Shown in pieces: positions 1 through 8,979 of a DNA stretch of 64,000 nt (within the stretch, counting starts at the first letter, position 1; each line of letters opens with the position of its first letter). The notes under the pieces are model-generated. The model searched no databases and was not told where the DNA came from. It saw only the letters and a list, made by a program, of their open reading frames with translations. Position numbers and translations under genes: made by a program. Origin of the DNA: Bryobacteraceae bacterium (GTDB lineage Bacteria > Acidobacteriota > Terriglobia > Bryobacterales > Bryobacteraceae); NCBI GenBank assembly GCA_041394945.1, contig JAWKHH010000001.1, forward strand, positions 1,054,001-1,118,000, in the 5' to 3' direction.

Positions 1-1081
1 CGTTGCGCTCAATGGCGACGGGCCCCCAACCGTTGAGGCGTTCAACGCCCTCTTCGTCGCCTTCCACGATTTCGACGGTGTCGGCGGGCATCTCTTCGAG
101 ACTTTCCAAGGAAACGAGAGTGACCCGCGAGGTTCCGGCCAGGCGCGCCGCCGTGCGGGCCGTATCGTAGGCGATCTGGCGGAGCACACTGCGCGCGACG
201 TCATAGGCCACGTTGCCCCCGCCGACGACAACGACCTCGTGACCCACCTGGACCGGCTCGCCAAGGGAAACCGAGCGCAACAGGTCGACGCCGCCGAAGA
301 CGCCAGGACCGTGTTCGCCGGGCAGGCCAAGACTGCGTGAGGATTTGGCGCCGACAGCGAGGATGACGGCCGCAAATTCACGCCGGAGTTGGGAGAAGGG
401 AATATCGCGGCCCACGGCTACGCCGCAGCGGATGTCGACACCAAGTGCGCGGATGACGTCGACTTCATTCTCAATGACCGCGCGTGGCAGGCGGTAAGCC
501 GGGATGCCAATCGCCAGCATGCCCGCCGGCACCGATTCGATCTCGAAGACGACAGGCTTGAAACCAAGCAAGGCAAGGTCATGGGCGGCGGACAAGCCGG
601 CCGGACCGGCGCCGATGATGGCCACCGGTTCGCCCTTGCCGGGTTCGAGGCGGCCGTCGAGACTGGCGCGCAGAAGCGCGGCCATTTCCTCGGCATTGGC
701 GGCGGCTGCTGGAGCGTAGTTTTCCACGCTGCGCAGGACGCTTTGGGGACTCTGGGCTTCGGGACCGTGCAGTTCACAGACGAAACGCTTCAGGGCGCGA
801 ATGGCGATGGGCCGGTCGGGTCCGACGAATGCGCCGTCGTCATCCACGCGCGGCACCTTCCCGCGGCGGCAGGCGGCTTCGCAGGGAGCGCCGCAGACGC
901 GGCCACAGATGGAGGCAAACGGGTTCGGCCCGCGAGCAATCAGGTAGGCATCTTCAAACCGCCCCTCGGCGATGGCGCGGACATAGCCGCGCGCGTCGGT
1001 GTGAACCGGGCAGGCAACCTGACAAGAGATGAGCTCTTGATGGTAGGTCTCGCCCGGCACATCGACGCGCAGTGGGATCAC
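1..1081 (-). CDS. GltD/PreT-like FAD-dependent NAD(P) oxidoreductase (3' end beyond window)
   Basis: About 360 N-terminal residues are present; the gene continues off the left edge. The N-terminus has the iron-sulfur cysteines of the glutamate-synthase small-subunit/dihydropyrimidine-dehydrogenase family (SCQVACPVH, then CGRVCGAPCEAACRRG). An FAD-binding GAGPAGLSAA motif follows near residue 155 and a second dinucleotide fold (VVVVGGGNVAYD) near residue 290. Such proteins pass electrons between NAD(P)H and iron-sulfur partners. The GTG start at 1081 is chosen because GGGAGG lies 6 bases upstream and the GTG overlaps the TGA of the Rrf2 gene (GTGA), so the two are probably translationally coupled. 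The exact substrate is unknown because the partner genes lie outside the window. Confidence 0.85.
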   Translation of the reverse strand, partial: MIPLRVDVPGETYHQELISCQVACPVHTDARGYVRAIAEGRFEDAYLIARGPNPFASICGRVCGAPCEAACRRGKVPRVDDDGAFVGPDRPIAIRALKRFVCELHGPEAQSPQSVLRSVENYAPAAAANAEEMAALLRASLDGRLEPGKGEPVAIIGAGPAGLSAAHDLALLGFKPVVFEIESVPAGMLAIGIPAYRLPRAVIENEVDVIRALGVDIRCGVAVGRDIPFSQLRREFAAVILAVGAKSSRSLGLPGEHGPGVFGGVDLLRSVSLGEPVQVGHEVVVVGGGNVAYDVARSVLRQIAYDTARTAARLAGTSRVTLVSLESLEEMPADTVEIVEGDEEGVERLNGWGPVAIERN

Positions 1082-1584
1082 AAGATGCCTCCCAATTGCG
1101 TGAAGGGCGATGGTGCGCGGTTTTGGGCGGGCGAGGCGTAGGGGCCACGCGCCATGAGGCAGGCGAACCCGTCTTCCGAGGGAGGCCCGGCGTGGGGCTG
1201 TTCGAGAAGTTGCTCCAGCGTCCAGCGCGCCAGGACGGTGGTGATGGCCTGATGAAGTTCCAGGGCGGCGCGGTGGAAGTTGCAGACCGTAGGGTCAGGC
1301 CTGGAGGAGCGGCAGAAGTCTCCGACGATGGTTCCTTGGCAGGCTTCCACAACATCGAGCAGGGTGATCTGCGCCGGGGCTTTCGCCAGCCTGACGCCGC
1401 CTTTCACGCCCTTCTGGGCCTCCAGGATGTCGCTCTTGACCAGGTGACGGACGACCTTTGCGAGATATGTGGGTGATTCGCCGAGCATGTCAGCGAGCCG
1501 ACGAGGGGACCAGCAGACGGTTGGATCTTGTTGAGCAAGCAGGAGCAGAGTGCGAAGTGCGGAGTGTGAGGTTTTAGCGATCAT
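1078..1584 (-). CDS. Rrf2-family transcriptional regulator
   Basis: This 168-residue protein has an N-terminal winged helix of Rrf2 type (residues 1-65; SPTYLAKVVRHLVKSDILEA then a GGVRLA wing) and a cysteine pair C-x9-C in GDFCRSSRPDPTVCNF. That matches the position where IscR/NsrR-type members bind an iron-sulfur cluster; an additional cysteine (EACQG) lies just before it. A redox or NO/iron-sulfur sensing role is inferred from the family. It is the first gene of a two-gene operon with the flavoprotein downstream. A palindromic site lies 18-47 bases upstream of the start, which suggests autoregulation. The C-terminal 40 residues are a low-complexity Pro/Ala tail. Confidence 0.85.
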   Translation of the reverse strand: MIAKTSHSALRTLLLLAQQDPTVCWSPRRLADMLGESPTYLAKVVRHLVKSDILEAQKGVKGGVRLAKAPAQITLLDVVEACQGTIVGDFCRSSRPDPTVCNFHRAALELHQAITTVLARWTLEQLLEQPHAGPPSEDGFACLMARGPYASPAQNRAPSPFTQLGGIL

Positions 1585-1601
1585 GCACGAATAGCGATAA
1601 C

Positions 1602-1631
1602 ACGGATACCATATATCCGTTTTTGACGGAT
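1602..1631. promoter_or_regulatory. Overlapping inverted repeats upstream of the Rrf2 operon, candidate operator
   Basis: ACGGATA at 1602-1608 pairs with TATCCGT at 1614-1620 (7-bp arms, 5-bp spacer). ATCCGT at 1615-1620 also pairs with ACGGAT at 1626-1631. The unit ACGGAT therefore appears three times in alternating orientation, directly upstream of the start at 1584. That is the expected location for an Rrf2 autoregulatory operator. Binding is inferred. Confidence 0.45.
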
Positions 1632-2387
1632 GTCAACAGAAACTTGATGCATAAATCTGGCGTGACCAGCATGGGTAGGGAGTGCCGGGTTCGCGCGGGC
1701 GGTCGAGGATGTGGGGTGGCCTATATGACGGTCTGTGGCGGGGCCGAAGCGGTGGAAAGTTCGGGCACGAATGATCCCGCGTGTAGCATCCGGGGCAAAC
1801 GAGGCGAGGTGAGTGTCTATCCCGGCTCCCTGAATCCGGTTCTGGGAGGTCGGATGGGCTTGGCCGCAATTGGGGGGCTGGGCAACGGCCGTATGGGGGA
1901 GGGGAGAAGTTTCGCGCACCGCAGCGCTCTCCATGCAACTCACTCGTTTTGGTGCGTTGAGCGCAGTGGCCGAAGGGTCGGGGCTGGGCCGATGTCAGCT
2001 TCGCGAAGGGCGACCATGGGTCTTTCAGGCATGAGGCGATCATTCGATCCGATGTGGGATCGAGGGCTGAAGGGGAACTGGCCGAAATCGGATCCCCAGA
2101 CTACAGCTTCGATTAGCCTCCGGCTGGCGGTTCCTTGGCGACTTGCACTTCGGCAGAGCCCGCCTCCGCTTCGTCAGCCGGGAACCACTGTGGCAAAAGC
2201 AAGGCGGTTTGAGTAGTAGAGATCATTTAACGGCGAAGTGTGACAATGCAGTTTGTCTCAATGGAGGGGGGGGCACCCCACGGTTGAGGCGGCGTCGCGG
2301 GCTAGCCAGAAGGAGTGAGCATTGATAGCCGCAGTTCTTGCGGGAGATGACTCTCAGTCAGGTACCTGAACGTAGGTGAGTGCCCTA
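1632..2387. other. Long intergenic stretch without a supported gene
   Basis: About 750 bases lie between the Rrf2 promoter and the IS630 element. Open frames exist on both strands, but their translations are Arg/Gly/Pro-rich with no recognisable domain, plausible start or family feature. I see no RNA gene or array here. It may be degraded sequence around the insertion. Confidence 0.5.
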
Positions 2388-2402
2388 GTGTAGTGCGTCA
2401 CA
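2388..2402 (+). repeat. Left terminal inverted repeat of the IS630-type element
   Basis: GTGTAGTGCGTCACA, preceded by the TA target dinucleotide at 2386-2387. Confidence 0.9.
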
Positions 2403-2457
2403 AATAGTAACACATTCCACTTGGGAATCGTCTCTATGATGGAGGAGACGATTTCTG

Positions 2458-3543
2458 ATGCGCGTGGCCCCTTCAGTTGAATTGACCGATGAGCAGCGCC
2501 AGACCCTGGGGCAGTGGGCACGTGGCCGTTCGCTTCCCGCCCGGCAAGTGGAGCGGGCGCGAATCGTCTTGATGGCAGCCAACGGTGAACTGGATGTTGC
2601 CATTGCGGCCAAGCTTGGCATCACAAACCAGAAGGCCGCCCGCTGGCGCGCCCGCTTCCTGGCGCTTGGCGTGGCTGGGTTAGAGAAGGATGCGCCGCGC
2701 CCTGGACGCACACCAAGCATCCCGGCCTCCCTAGTGAAAGCGGTGATTCAGCGGACAACGCAAGAGCGTCCCTCCCATGCAACGCACTGGTCCACGCGAA
2801 TGATGGCGGCCGAAGTGGGCATCAGCGAAGCCGGCGTGCGGCGCATTTGGAAGGCCCATGGTCTGAAGCCCCATCTGGTGGAGGCCTTCAAGGTCAGCAA
2901 CGATCCGGAGTTCACCGAGAAGTTGGAAGCCATCGTCGGGTTGTACCTCAACCCGCCCGAACACGCGCTGGTGCTGTGCTGCGACGAGAAGAGCCAGATC
3001 CAGGCGCTGGACCGGACGCAACCGGGGTTGCCGCTGAAGCGTGGCCGCGGCGAAACCATGACGCACGACTACAAGCGCAACGGAACGGCGACGTTGTTCG
3101 CCGCCCTGAACGCCGCCACCGGCAAGGTAATCAGCCGGTGCCAGGAATGCCACCGCCACCAGGAGTGGTTGAAGTTCCTGCGGCTACTGGACGAGGCCAC
3201 GCCCGCCGGCAAGGAACTTCACATCATTGCCGACAACTACGCCACGCACAAACACGCCAAGGTGCAGCGCTGGCTGGCGAAGCGTCCGCGATTCCACATG
3301 CACTTTACTCCCACCAGCGCTTCGTGGCTGAACATGGTCGAGCGCTTGTTCCGCGATCTGACCGAACATCGACTCCGGCGCGGCGTTTTTCGCGATGTCG
3401 AGGAGCTGATCACGGCCATCGACTCCTACGTCGACCAACATAACGACCAGCCGAAGCCCTTCATCTGGACCGCAAAAGCCACGGATATCTTGGAAAAGGT
3501 CAAACGCGCCCGCACCGCACTCGATAATGCTCAGTCCGTGTGA
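2458..3543 (+). CDS. IS630-family transposase
   Basis: This 361-residue single-ORF transposase has an N-terminal helix-turn-helix region (residues 1-110, including AAKLGITNQKAARWRARF) and a C-terminal DDE catalytic core. The catalytic residues are visible as D in LCCDEKSQIQ, D in HIIADNYATHKH and E in SWLNMVERLF. The stop codon falls inside the right terminal repeat, as in other compact IS630 elements. Length and motif order are normal, so the enzyme is probably active. Confidence 0.95.
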   Translation: MRVAPSVELTDEQRQTLGQWARGRSLPARQVERARIVLMAANGELDVAIAAKLGITNQKAARWRARFLALGVAGLEKDAPRPGRTPSIPASLVKAVIQRTTQERPSHATHWSTRMMAAEVGISEAGVRRIWKAHGLKPHLVEAFKVSNDPEFTEKLEAIVGLYLNPPEHALVLCCDEKSQIQALDRTQPGLPLKRGRGETMTHDYKRNGTATLFAALNAATGKVISRCQECHRHQEWLKFLRLLDEATPAGKELHIIADNYATHKHAKVQRWLAKRPRFHMHFTPTSASWLNMVERLFRDLTEHRLRRGVFRDVEELITAIDSYVDQHNDQPKPFIWTAKATDILEKVKRARTALDNAQSV

Positions 3544-3553
3544 CGCACTACAC
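3539..3553 (+). repeat. Right terminal inverted repeat of the IS630-type element
   Basis: TGTGACGCACTACAC, the exact reverse complement of the left end, followed by TA at 3554-3555. It contains the transposase stop codon. Confidence 0.9.
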
Positions 3554-3555
3554 TA

Positions 3556-3846
3556 GTTCCAGTCGTGGAGTTGCTGTGCTGCTCGCTGCCATCGAGGATG
3601 CACCCCACATACCTTCCTTCTGTTGGCGATTGCCTCGAGGCGGCCAACCTTCCAACGCGCGCGGTGTTGCGCATGGAAGGGAGAGCGCTAAACAGGCATC
3701 GGAGAACGGCTCCAGGAATCTCCGGATAATTCACCTGAAGCTCAGAATTGGTGTGTGTCACCCATATCATCCCGGTTGCATCTAAATAGGAGGGAGAGGC
3801 CCGTCTCAGTATGGAAGCGGACGTGCGATAGGAGCTAAGAAGACTA
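3556..3846. other. Intergenic region upstream of the cupin/efflux operon
   Basis: About 290 bases with no supported gene. The short frames on both strands have no family features. It should hold the promoter of the gene at 3847. A purine-rich stretch (AGGAG, then AAGAAG) lies just before that ATG. Confidence 0.4.
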
Positions 3847-4809
3847 ATGCTAGAAAACCAACAGCGAACCCCGTCCGGTCACTCGGGCAGCCGCCAACGA
3901 GGCGTGTTACCCAGCTTGTACTTGGGAATGATGCCAGCCGCGCTGGCGACTGGGGCGTGGGCTCAGGAGCATCCGCAGCACAACGACGCAGTGGCCCAAC
4001 CTGGGCAGGGTCGAATGCGGGGCCAGATGCAAGGCCCGATGCGAGGAATGATGGGCGAAGGCCGCCAGGACATGGATACGATCCACGCTCTGTTCAGCGC
4101 TCACCAGCAGATTGCGCGTACGGTGAAGAAGCTGGACACCGGCGTCGAGACGCTCACCGAGTCCGCTGATCCCAAGGTCCAAGCTCTGATCCGGGAGCAT
4201 GTCCAGGCGATGTACCAGCGCCTCTCTGCGCGGCAGCCCATCAGGCAGTGGGATCCTTTGTACGCGGAGATCTTCCGGCAGGCCGGCAAGATCCACATGG
4301 AACTGTCGAACACGGCAAAAGGGATCAAAGTGATCGAGACATCCACCGATCCCTGGGTGGTGAAGCTGCTTCATGCCCATGCTGACGGGGTTTCGGAATT
4401 CGTCGACCAGGGAATGGCGGCGATGCACAAGGCGCATCCGTTGCCCGCTGCAGTCTCAGAACCCCGAGCTAATTCAGAGAAGGTGGTGCCCGAAATGAAA
4501 GTACTCCCCCTCCGCACATCCGTCGGCGTAGGCAAAGACAAAGAAGTCGAACATCTCTACGAAGGCCCGGGCCGCAAACTCGTACAGATCACGCTACGCA
4601 ACAACGGCATCCTGGAAGCCCACAAGGCCGCCGTGCCAATCACGATTCAGTGCGTGGCCGGCATCGGCATCCTGAAGGTGGGAGACGCGCCCGAACCAAT
4701 CGAGTTAAAACCGGGCGTGTTGGTGACGATCGAGGCGAACGTCCTTCACGAGATTAAAGCCAATCCGGATGTGTCAATCCTGCTGACCCAGTTCACAGGC
4801 AAACCCTAG
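3847..4809 (+). CDS. Exported protein with C-terminal cupin-like domain
   Basis: A 320-residue protein. The N-terminus carries a hydrophobic signal segment ending near AWAQEH (residue ~40), then a Met/Gln/Gly-rich linker (QGRMRGQMQGPMRGMMGEG). Residues 75-200 are a helical domain resembling small exported bacterial proteins of unknown role. Residues ~215-320 form a cupin-like beta domain with EAHKAAVPITIQC and ANVLHEIKA, typical of the two cupin motifs. It sits 77 bases upstream of an adaptor/permease/ATPase set and is probably co-transcribed with it. The fusion of a helical periplasmic domain with a cupin is unusual. Function is not known. Confidence 0.75.
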   Translation: MLENQQRTPSGHSGSRQRGVLPSLYLGMMPAALATGAWAQEHPQHNDAVAQPGQGRMRGQMQGPMRGMMGEGRQDMDTIHALFSAHQQIARTVKKLDTGVETLTESADPKVQALIREHVQAMYQRLSARQPIRQWDPLYAEIFRQAGKIHMELSNTAKGIKVIETSTDPWVVKLLHAHADGVSEFVDQGMAAMHKAHPLPAAVSEPRANSEKVVPEMKVLPLRTSVGVGKDKEVEHLYEGPGRKLVQITLRNNGILEAHKAAVPITIQCVAGIGILKVGDAPEPIELKPGVLVTIEANVLHEIKANPDVSILLTQFTGKP

Positions 4810-4886
4810 ACCGGCCCGGAGACGAAGAAGAGCTTTGCCGCCAAAGACGCGGTATTGCTTGAGCGCCCACGCTAAGGAGCCTAAGC

Positions 4887-6227
4887 ATGGCAACAGAACT
4901 GGTGGGCGGCGCAGTGTCGCCGAAGCCGCCCACGATACCGATCGTGCGGCAGAAGCGTAGCCCCGTCATCAGGGTCGTCCGCGCAACCGCTCTGATTGGG
5001 GCTGCTCTGGCGCTGATTGGCGGAGCCGCGTGGTTCTGGCTGCGCCCAGCGCAGGTGACCACCGCATCCGTCGAATGGCGTGAGATCAGTCCGGCGATTC
5101 AGGGTGTCGGCACGGTGGAAGCCAAGGTTGTGGTTCTGCTTGCCGCAAAGATATCGGGCAGAGTGATCGCCATCCATGCTGACCAAGGTGACACCGTTCG
5201 CAATGGGCAGTTGCTGATCGAACTGGAGAACTCAGAGGCACGCAGTGAAGTGGACAGGGCCGGCGCGGCAATGGAACGGGCGCGGCTTAGCGTGCCCGCT
5301 CAACAGGCTGCTGTATTTCGCACGCAAGCAACACTGTCGGCGGCCGACGCAGCGGTTGCGCGGGCGAAGGCAAACCGGGCGCTGGCTCATTCCAATGCAG
5401 ATCGCTGGCGTAGGCTTGCCGCGACCGGTGACGTGCCGCAGATGGAAGTGGAAGCTCGAATTACCGCCGCCGAATCGGCAGACGAGGAACTAAGAAGCGC
5501 GGAAGCGCAACGACAAGCGTCGTTGCATGAAATCGCCGCGCAGGAAGCGGGCGTCAAGATCGCGCAGAATGAAATCGTCACTGCGGCGGCGGCACAGACC
5601 TCCGTGCGAGCCAGACAGGCGGACACGATGATTGCCAGCCCCATGGCTGCTCTGGTCGTGAGCCGCGAACTGGAGCCTGGTGCGGCAGTGAATCCCGGAA
5701 CGCCTATTCTGAAGCTCGTGGATCCGCGTACGGCGTGGGTCACAGCGTACGTTGACGAGCGCGAGGCGGGGAGAGTCGCTGTGGGCGACCGCGTGGAACT
5801 CGTGCTACGTTCCACCCCCGGGCGCATCGTCAACGGCAAAGTCGCCAGGATCAGACGCGAGAGCGACCGGGTCACCGAGCAACTCACCGTCGACATCGCC
5901 TTTGAGGCGCCACCGCAACGTCTGACGCTCGGTGAACAGGCTGAGGCAACGATCCGCCCCGCGCCGAAACGGACCATCGCGCTTCCGCTGAGCGCTGTCG
6001 TGCGTACTTCTGATGGAACAGGCGCCTGGACTGTGGTGGAGGGACGATTACATTTCAAGCGGGCCCGGCTGGGTGCGGCCGATCCGTCCGGCTGGATCGA
6101 AATCGTAGAAGGACTGAAAGCCGGCGAACACGTGGTGCTTGCTCCCGGAAAACTGGCGGACCCCGGGAGCGAAGGACGGCGCGTAGTCTCAACTCCACAA
6201 GACGCGGAAACGGCGAAGAACCGATGA
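4887..6227 (+). CDS. Efflux periplasmic adaptor (HlyD/RND membrane-fusion family)
   Basis: 446 residues with an N-terminal membrane anchor (~residues 30-55), a biotinyl-lipoyl-like half-motif (KISGRVIAIHADQGDTVRNGQLL), a long alpha-helical hairpin (residues ~115-255) and C-terminal barrel domains. The protein joins an inner-membrane transporter to an outer-membrane channel. AAGGAG lies before the ATG. The stop overlaps the start of the FtsX permease (ATGA), so adaptor, permease and ATPase form one MacA/MacB-like tripartite exporter with separate permease and ATPase chains. The substrate cannot be read from the sequence. Confidence 0.9.
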   Translation: MATELVGGAVSPKPPTIPIVRQKRSPVIRVVRATALIGAALALIGGAAWFWLRPAQVTTASVEWREISPAIQGVGTVEAKVVVLLAAKISGRVIAIHADQGDTVRNGQLLIELENSEARSEVDRAGAAMERARLSVPAQQAAVFRTQATLSAADAAVARAKANRALAHSNADRWRRLAATGDVPQMEVEARITAAESADEELRSAEAQRQASLHEIAAQEAGVKIAQNEIVTAAAAQTSVRARQADTMIASPMAALVVSRELEPGAAVNPGTPILKLVDPRTAWVTAYVDEREAGRVAVGDRVELVLRSTPGRIVNGKVARIRRESDRVTEQLTVDIAFEAPPQRLTLGEQAEATIRPAPKRTIALPLSAVVRTSDGTGAWTVVEGRLHFKRARLGAADPSGWIEIVEGLKAGEHVVLAPGKLADPGSEGRRVVSTPQDAETAKNR

Positions 6228-7420
6228 ACCTGGCGATTCGGGATGTGAAGTACCGCTTCGGGCGGTTTATTCTCACCGCTCTAGGCCTCGGGTTGCTGCT
6301 GGCAACAGTTATGGCGATGGGCGGTATCTACCGCGGCATGGTGGAAGACGCTCTCAGCATTGTGCGCGCGCCCGGCGCGGACTTGTGGATTGTGCAGAAA
6401 GATACCAATGGCCCATTTGCAGAAAGTTCGCGCGTGCCCGACGATCTCTACAAAGTGATCCGCGCCGTGCCTGGTGTGCGCGAGGCCAGCCCCATTGCTT
6501 TTCAATCCATTCAACTGGAATACAATTCCAAACCAATCCGCGTGCAGATCATCGGCTATCGGCCGAACAGCCTTGGCGGACCTGCGGCGGTGGCGGCTGG
6601 CCGGCCCATCGTAAACGGGCGGTACGAGATGGTGATCGACCGAAAGGCCGGCATTCCAGTCGGCGCGCGAATCCCGTTTGGCCGGATGACATTCACGGTG
6701 GTCGGCTGGACGGAGGGTATCGTTTCCAGCTCCGGAGATCCAACCGCGTTTGTTTCTCTGCAAGACGCTCAAGAGCTGCAATTCCTGAAAGCGAGCGAAG
6801 CCATCCGCAATGACCGGGCGCGTCTGCAGTCCGATTTGAGGGCGAATCCGGCGCTAGGGAACGTTTCCGCCACAGCGCTTGCGCCGATTCTTCAGAACAC
6901 GAACCTGGCAAATGCGATTCTGGTGAAGCTCGATCCATGGGTAGCTCCCGAACCAGTGGCGCGCCGCATTGAGCAGTGGAATCACTATCGCGCGATGACG
7001 ACGGCCGAGCAAGAGGATGTACTGGCAAAGAGCGTGATCGAACGGGCGCGCCAACAGATTCTCCTGTTCCGCATCATTCTGCTCGCGGTGTCGACGGTGA
7101 TCATTGCCCTCATCATCTACACAATGACGCTCGAAAAGACCCGCGATATCGCCACGCTCAAGATCATCGGAGCGCGCAATACCAAGATCGGCGGCCTCAT
7201 TTTGCAGGAGTCGCTCGCGCTTGGAATCCTCGGCTACGGGTTCGGCGCGGTTTTGATCAACTTTACCTACGAGTACTTTCCACGGCGAGTGGCGATCGTG
7301 GCCTTTGATCAATACGTCCTGTTCGGCATCATCGTCGTCATCTGCGTACTGGCGAGTGTGATAGGCATCCGCCGCGCCCTGAGCATCGACGCAACCACCG
7401 CCATGGGGGGCGGCGCTTAA
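6224..7420 (+). CDS. ABC transporter permease (FtsX/MacB-like)
   Basis: 398 residues. One N-terminal membrane segment (~16-38) is followed by a large periplasmic domain (~40-275), then three C-terminal segments (~280-395) with the FtsX core around TLEKTRDIATLKIIGARNTKIGGLILQ. The layout matches MacB/LolC-type mechanotransmission permeases. It overlaps both neighbours by a few bases (ATGA with the adaptor, TAATG with the ATPase), indicating tight translational coupling. Confidence 0.9.
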   Translation: MNLAIRDVKYRFGRFILTALGLGLLLATVMAMGGIYRGMVEDALSIVRAPGADLWIVQKDTNGPFAESSRVPDDLYKVIRAVPGVREASPIAFQSIQLEYNSKPIRVQIIGYRPNSLGGPAAVAAGRPIVNGRYEMVIDRKAGIPVGARIPFGRMTFTVVGWTEGIVSSSGDPTAFVSLQDAQELQFLKASEAIRNDRARLQSDLRANPALGNVSATALAPILQNTNLANAILVKLDPWVAPEPVARRIEQWNHYRAMTTAEQEDVLAKSVIERARQQILLFRIILLAVSTVIIALIIYTMTLEKTRDIATLKIIGARNTKIGGLILQESLALGILGYGFGAVLINFTYEYFPRRVAIVAFDQYVLFGIIVVICVLASVIGIRRALSIDATTAMGGGA

Positions 7421-8100
7421 TGTCTGCCGTGGTCGCCGAAAACATTACCAAAGTCTTCGGAGAAGGCGCAAGCCAGGTTGTTGCGCTGAGTGGCGCAAGC
7501 ATCGCCGTCGAGCCAGGCGAGGTGGTGGCGCTGATGGGGCCGAGCGGATCGGGGAAGACCACACTGTTGCGTGCCTTGTCGCTGATCGATCCACCGACGC
7601 ACGGCCACATCGTCATCGACGACGACGTAATCTTCGACCGCGAGCGGGTTTTGATCGACGACCGGCAGATGCGGCGCCAGCGAATGGGCATCATTTTTCA
7701 GGCGTACAACCTGATTCCATTCCTCACGGCCGCCGAGAATGTCGCCCTGGTGCTGACGCTTAACGGGGTTTCGCATCGAGAAGCGATGGAGAAAGCCAGA
7801 ACACTCCTGGAGAGGCTTGGGCTTGGGAACCGCGCGGACACGCACCCAGCTACATTGTCGGGCGGCGAGCAGCAGCGCGTCGCCGTCGCCCGAGCCGTGG
7901 TGAACGATCCGGTGGTCATCCTGGCTGACGAACCTACCGCGGCCCTGGACACCGAGCGCGGCAAAGCCGTGATGGATCTGCTGCGGCAGTTGGGCCACGA
8001 ACGTCAGGCCGCAGTCATCGTGGTGACGCATGACGAACGCATGATCCAAGGCTTCGATCGCGTCTATCATATGACCGATGGGAAGATCACGAATTCGTAG
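7420..8100 (+). CDS. ABC transporter ATP-binding protein (LolD/MacB-like)
   Basis: 226 residues, the usual size of a LolD-type ATPase. Walker A is GPSGSGKTT, the Q-loop lies in IIFQAYNLIPF, the signature is LSGGEQQRVAVARA, Walker B is VVILADEPTAALD and the switch His is VVTHDERM. It powers the FtsX-type permease encoded immediately upstream. Last gene of the exporter operon. Confidence 0.93.
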   Translation: MSAVVAENITKVFGEGASQVVALSGASIAVEPGEVVALMGPSGSGKTTLLRALSLIDPPTHGHIVIDDDVIFDRERVLIDDRQMRRQRMGIIFQAYNLIPFLTAAENVALVLTLNGVSHREAMEKARTLLERLGLGNRADTHPATLSGGEQQRVAVARAVVNDPVVILADEPTAALDTERGKAVMDLLRQLGHERQAAVIVVTHDERMIQGFDRVYHMTDGKITNS

Positions 8101-8670
8101 TTCACTTCGGCTTCTTACTGCCTAAGACAGGTTCGAGTTGTGCGGACGCGTGATTTAGAGGCTGGAATGCGGCGTTCGGCCCTTGATCGAATTGCCTGGA
8201 CGTTGTCGACGGCTTTAGCCGGAGCGCCGGCCTCGTCCGAAGTCGTCAGATGATTTAATAATAGGCCCCATCACCGCGCACTGAAGCCACCGCTGAAGGT
8301 CTCTTGAACCGCGATCACAACGGATTGCCGAGGCTACGGAGTTCGAGGCTCGAACCAGTAAGTGCTTGTGTTTGCAATGAAACGGTTCGAAACGTATCCA
8401 TCACGGGGAGCCACACCCCTTCGTGTTGAAAACAAAGAACATAACTTCGCACCATTCTTCTTTTCGTTGATTCTAAGCGGGTTATCTGTTCGAATCCATG
8501 CTGGCCTCAGACGCCTTCTCAAAAGTCGGCACTGTTGATTAGGTTGTCCATCCAAAGTTTTTCCGCATGTGCGTCGGCAGATCCATCTCGGGATTTGACT
8601 TTGAGTCTGTGTTCCGGTTCAGCTGGAAATGGAGAAGGCGTTCTCCCAGTAAGGTACAAGGAGAGAACGC
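8101..8670. other. Intergenic region between the exporter operon and the IS3-type element
   Basis: About 570 bases with no supported gene on either strand. A small perfect hairpin (GTTCGAG, one base, CTCGAAC) sits at 8341-8355. The left end of the IS3-type element should lie in the last ~150 bases, but I could not define its terminal repeat. Confidence 0.4.
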
Positions 8671-8979
8671 ATGAAGAAGCAACGGAAGCACTTCTCGCCG
8701 GAAGAGAAAGTCGCCATCCTGAGGCGGCATTTGCTGGACAAGGAGCCCATCTCGAAGCTCTGCGATGAACTGGGCTTGCAGCCCACGGTCTTCTACCGCT
8801 GGCAGAAAGAGTTCTTCGAGAACGGGGCATCGGCCTTCGAGCAGAAGAGGCCAAGCAATCACTCTGCCGAGGAGGAGCGAATCGCCTACCTGGAGAAGAA
8901 GATCCAGACAAAAGACGAGGTCCTGGCCGAGTTGATGGCGGAGCACGTCGCGTTAAAACAAGAGATTGGGGAACTCTGA
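8671..8979 (+). CDS. IS3-family transposase OrfA
   Basis: 102 residues. It begins with a helix-turn-helix of the Tnp_1 class (KHFSPEEKVAILRRH, then LQPTVFYRWQKEF) and ends in a coiled-coil (EEERIAYLEKKIQTKDEVLAEL) of the type that multimerises IS3 OrfA proteins. AAGGAGAG precedes the ATG. The stop lies inside the start of orfB, so the full transposase is probably made by -1 frameshifting or reinitiation. Confidence 0.92.
   Translation: MKKQRKHFSPEEKVAILRRHLLDKEPISKLCDELGLQPTVFYRWQKEFFENGASAFEQKRPSNHSAEEERIAYLEKKIQTKDEVLAELMAEHVALKQEIGEL

Larger units (their letters stand above)
2388..3553 (+). mobile_element. Complete IS630-type insertion sequence
   Basis: This 1166-bp element is bounded by perfect 15-bp terminal inverted repeats, GTGTAGTGCGTCACA on the left and its reverse complement on the right. 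It is flanked on both sides by TA (within CTAG), the target duplication expected of IS630/Tc1-mariner elements. It encodes one full-length transposase and appears intact. Confidence 0.92.

Noticed and set aside
389..1141. 250-codon plus-strand frame opposite the flavoprotein gene
   Set aside because: The minus strand encodes clear iron-sulfur, FAD and NAD(P) motifs; the plus-strand product has none.
1623..2216. Open frame of nearly 200 codons on the plus strand between the Rrf2 promoter and IS630
   Set aside because: Arg/Gly-rich composition, no domain, no ribosome site, and it overlaps the candidate operator; typical of a chance frame in GC-rich DNA.
8455..8505. tRNA-like T-loop (GTTCGAATCC) upstream of the IS3 element
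   Set aside because: The flanking bases do not pair into a T-stem or acceptor stem and no anticodon arm is present.
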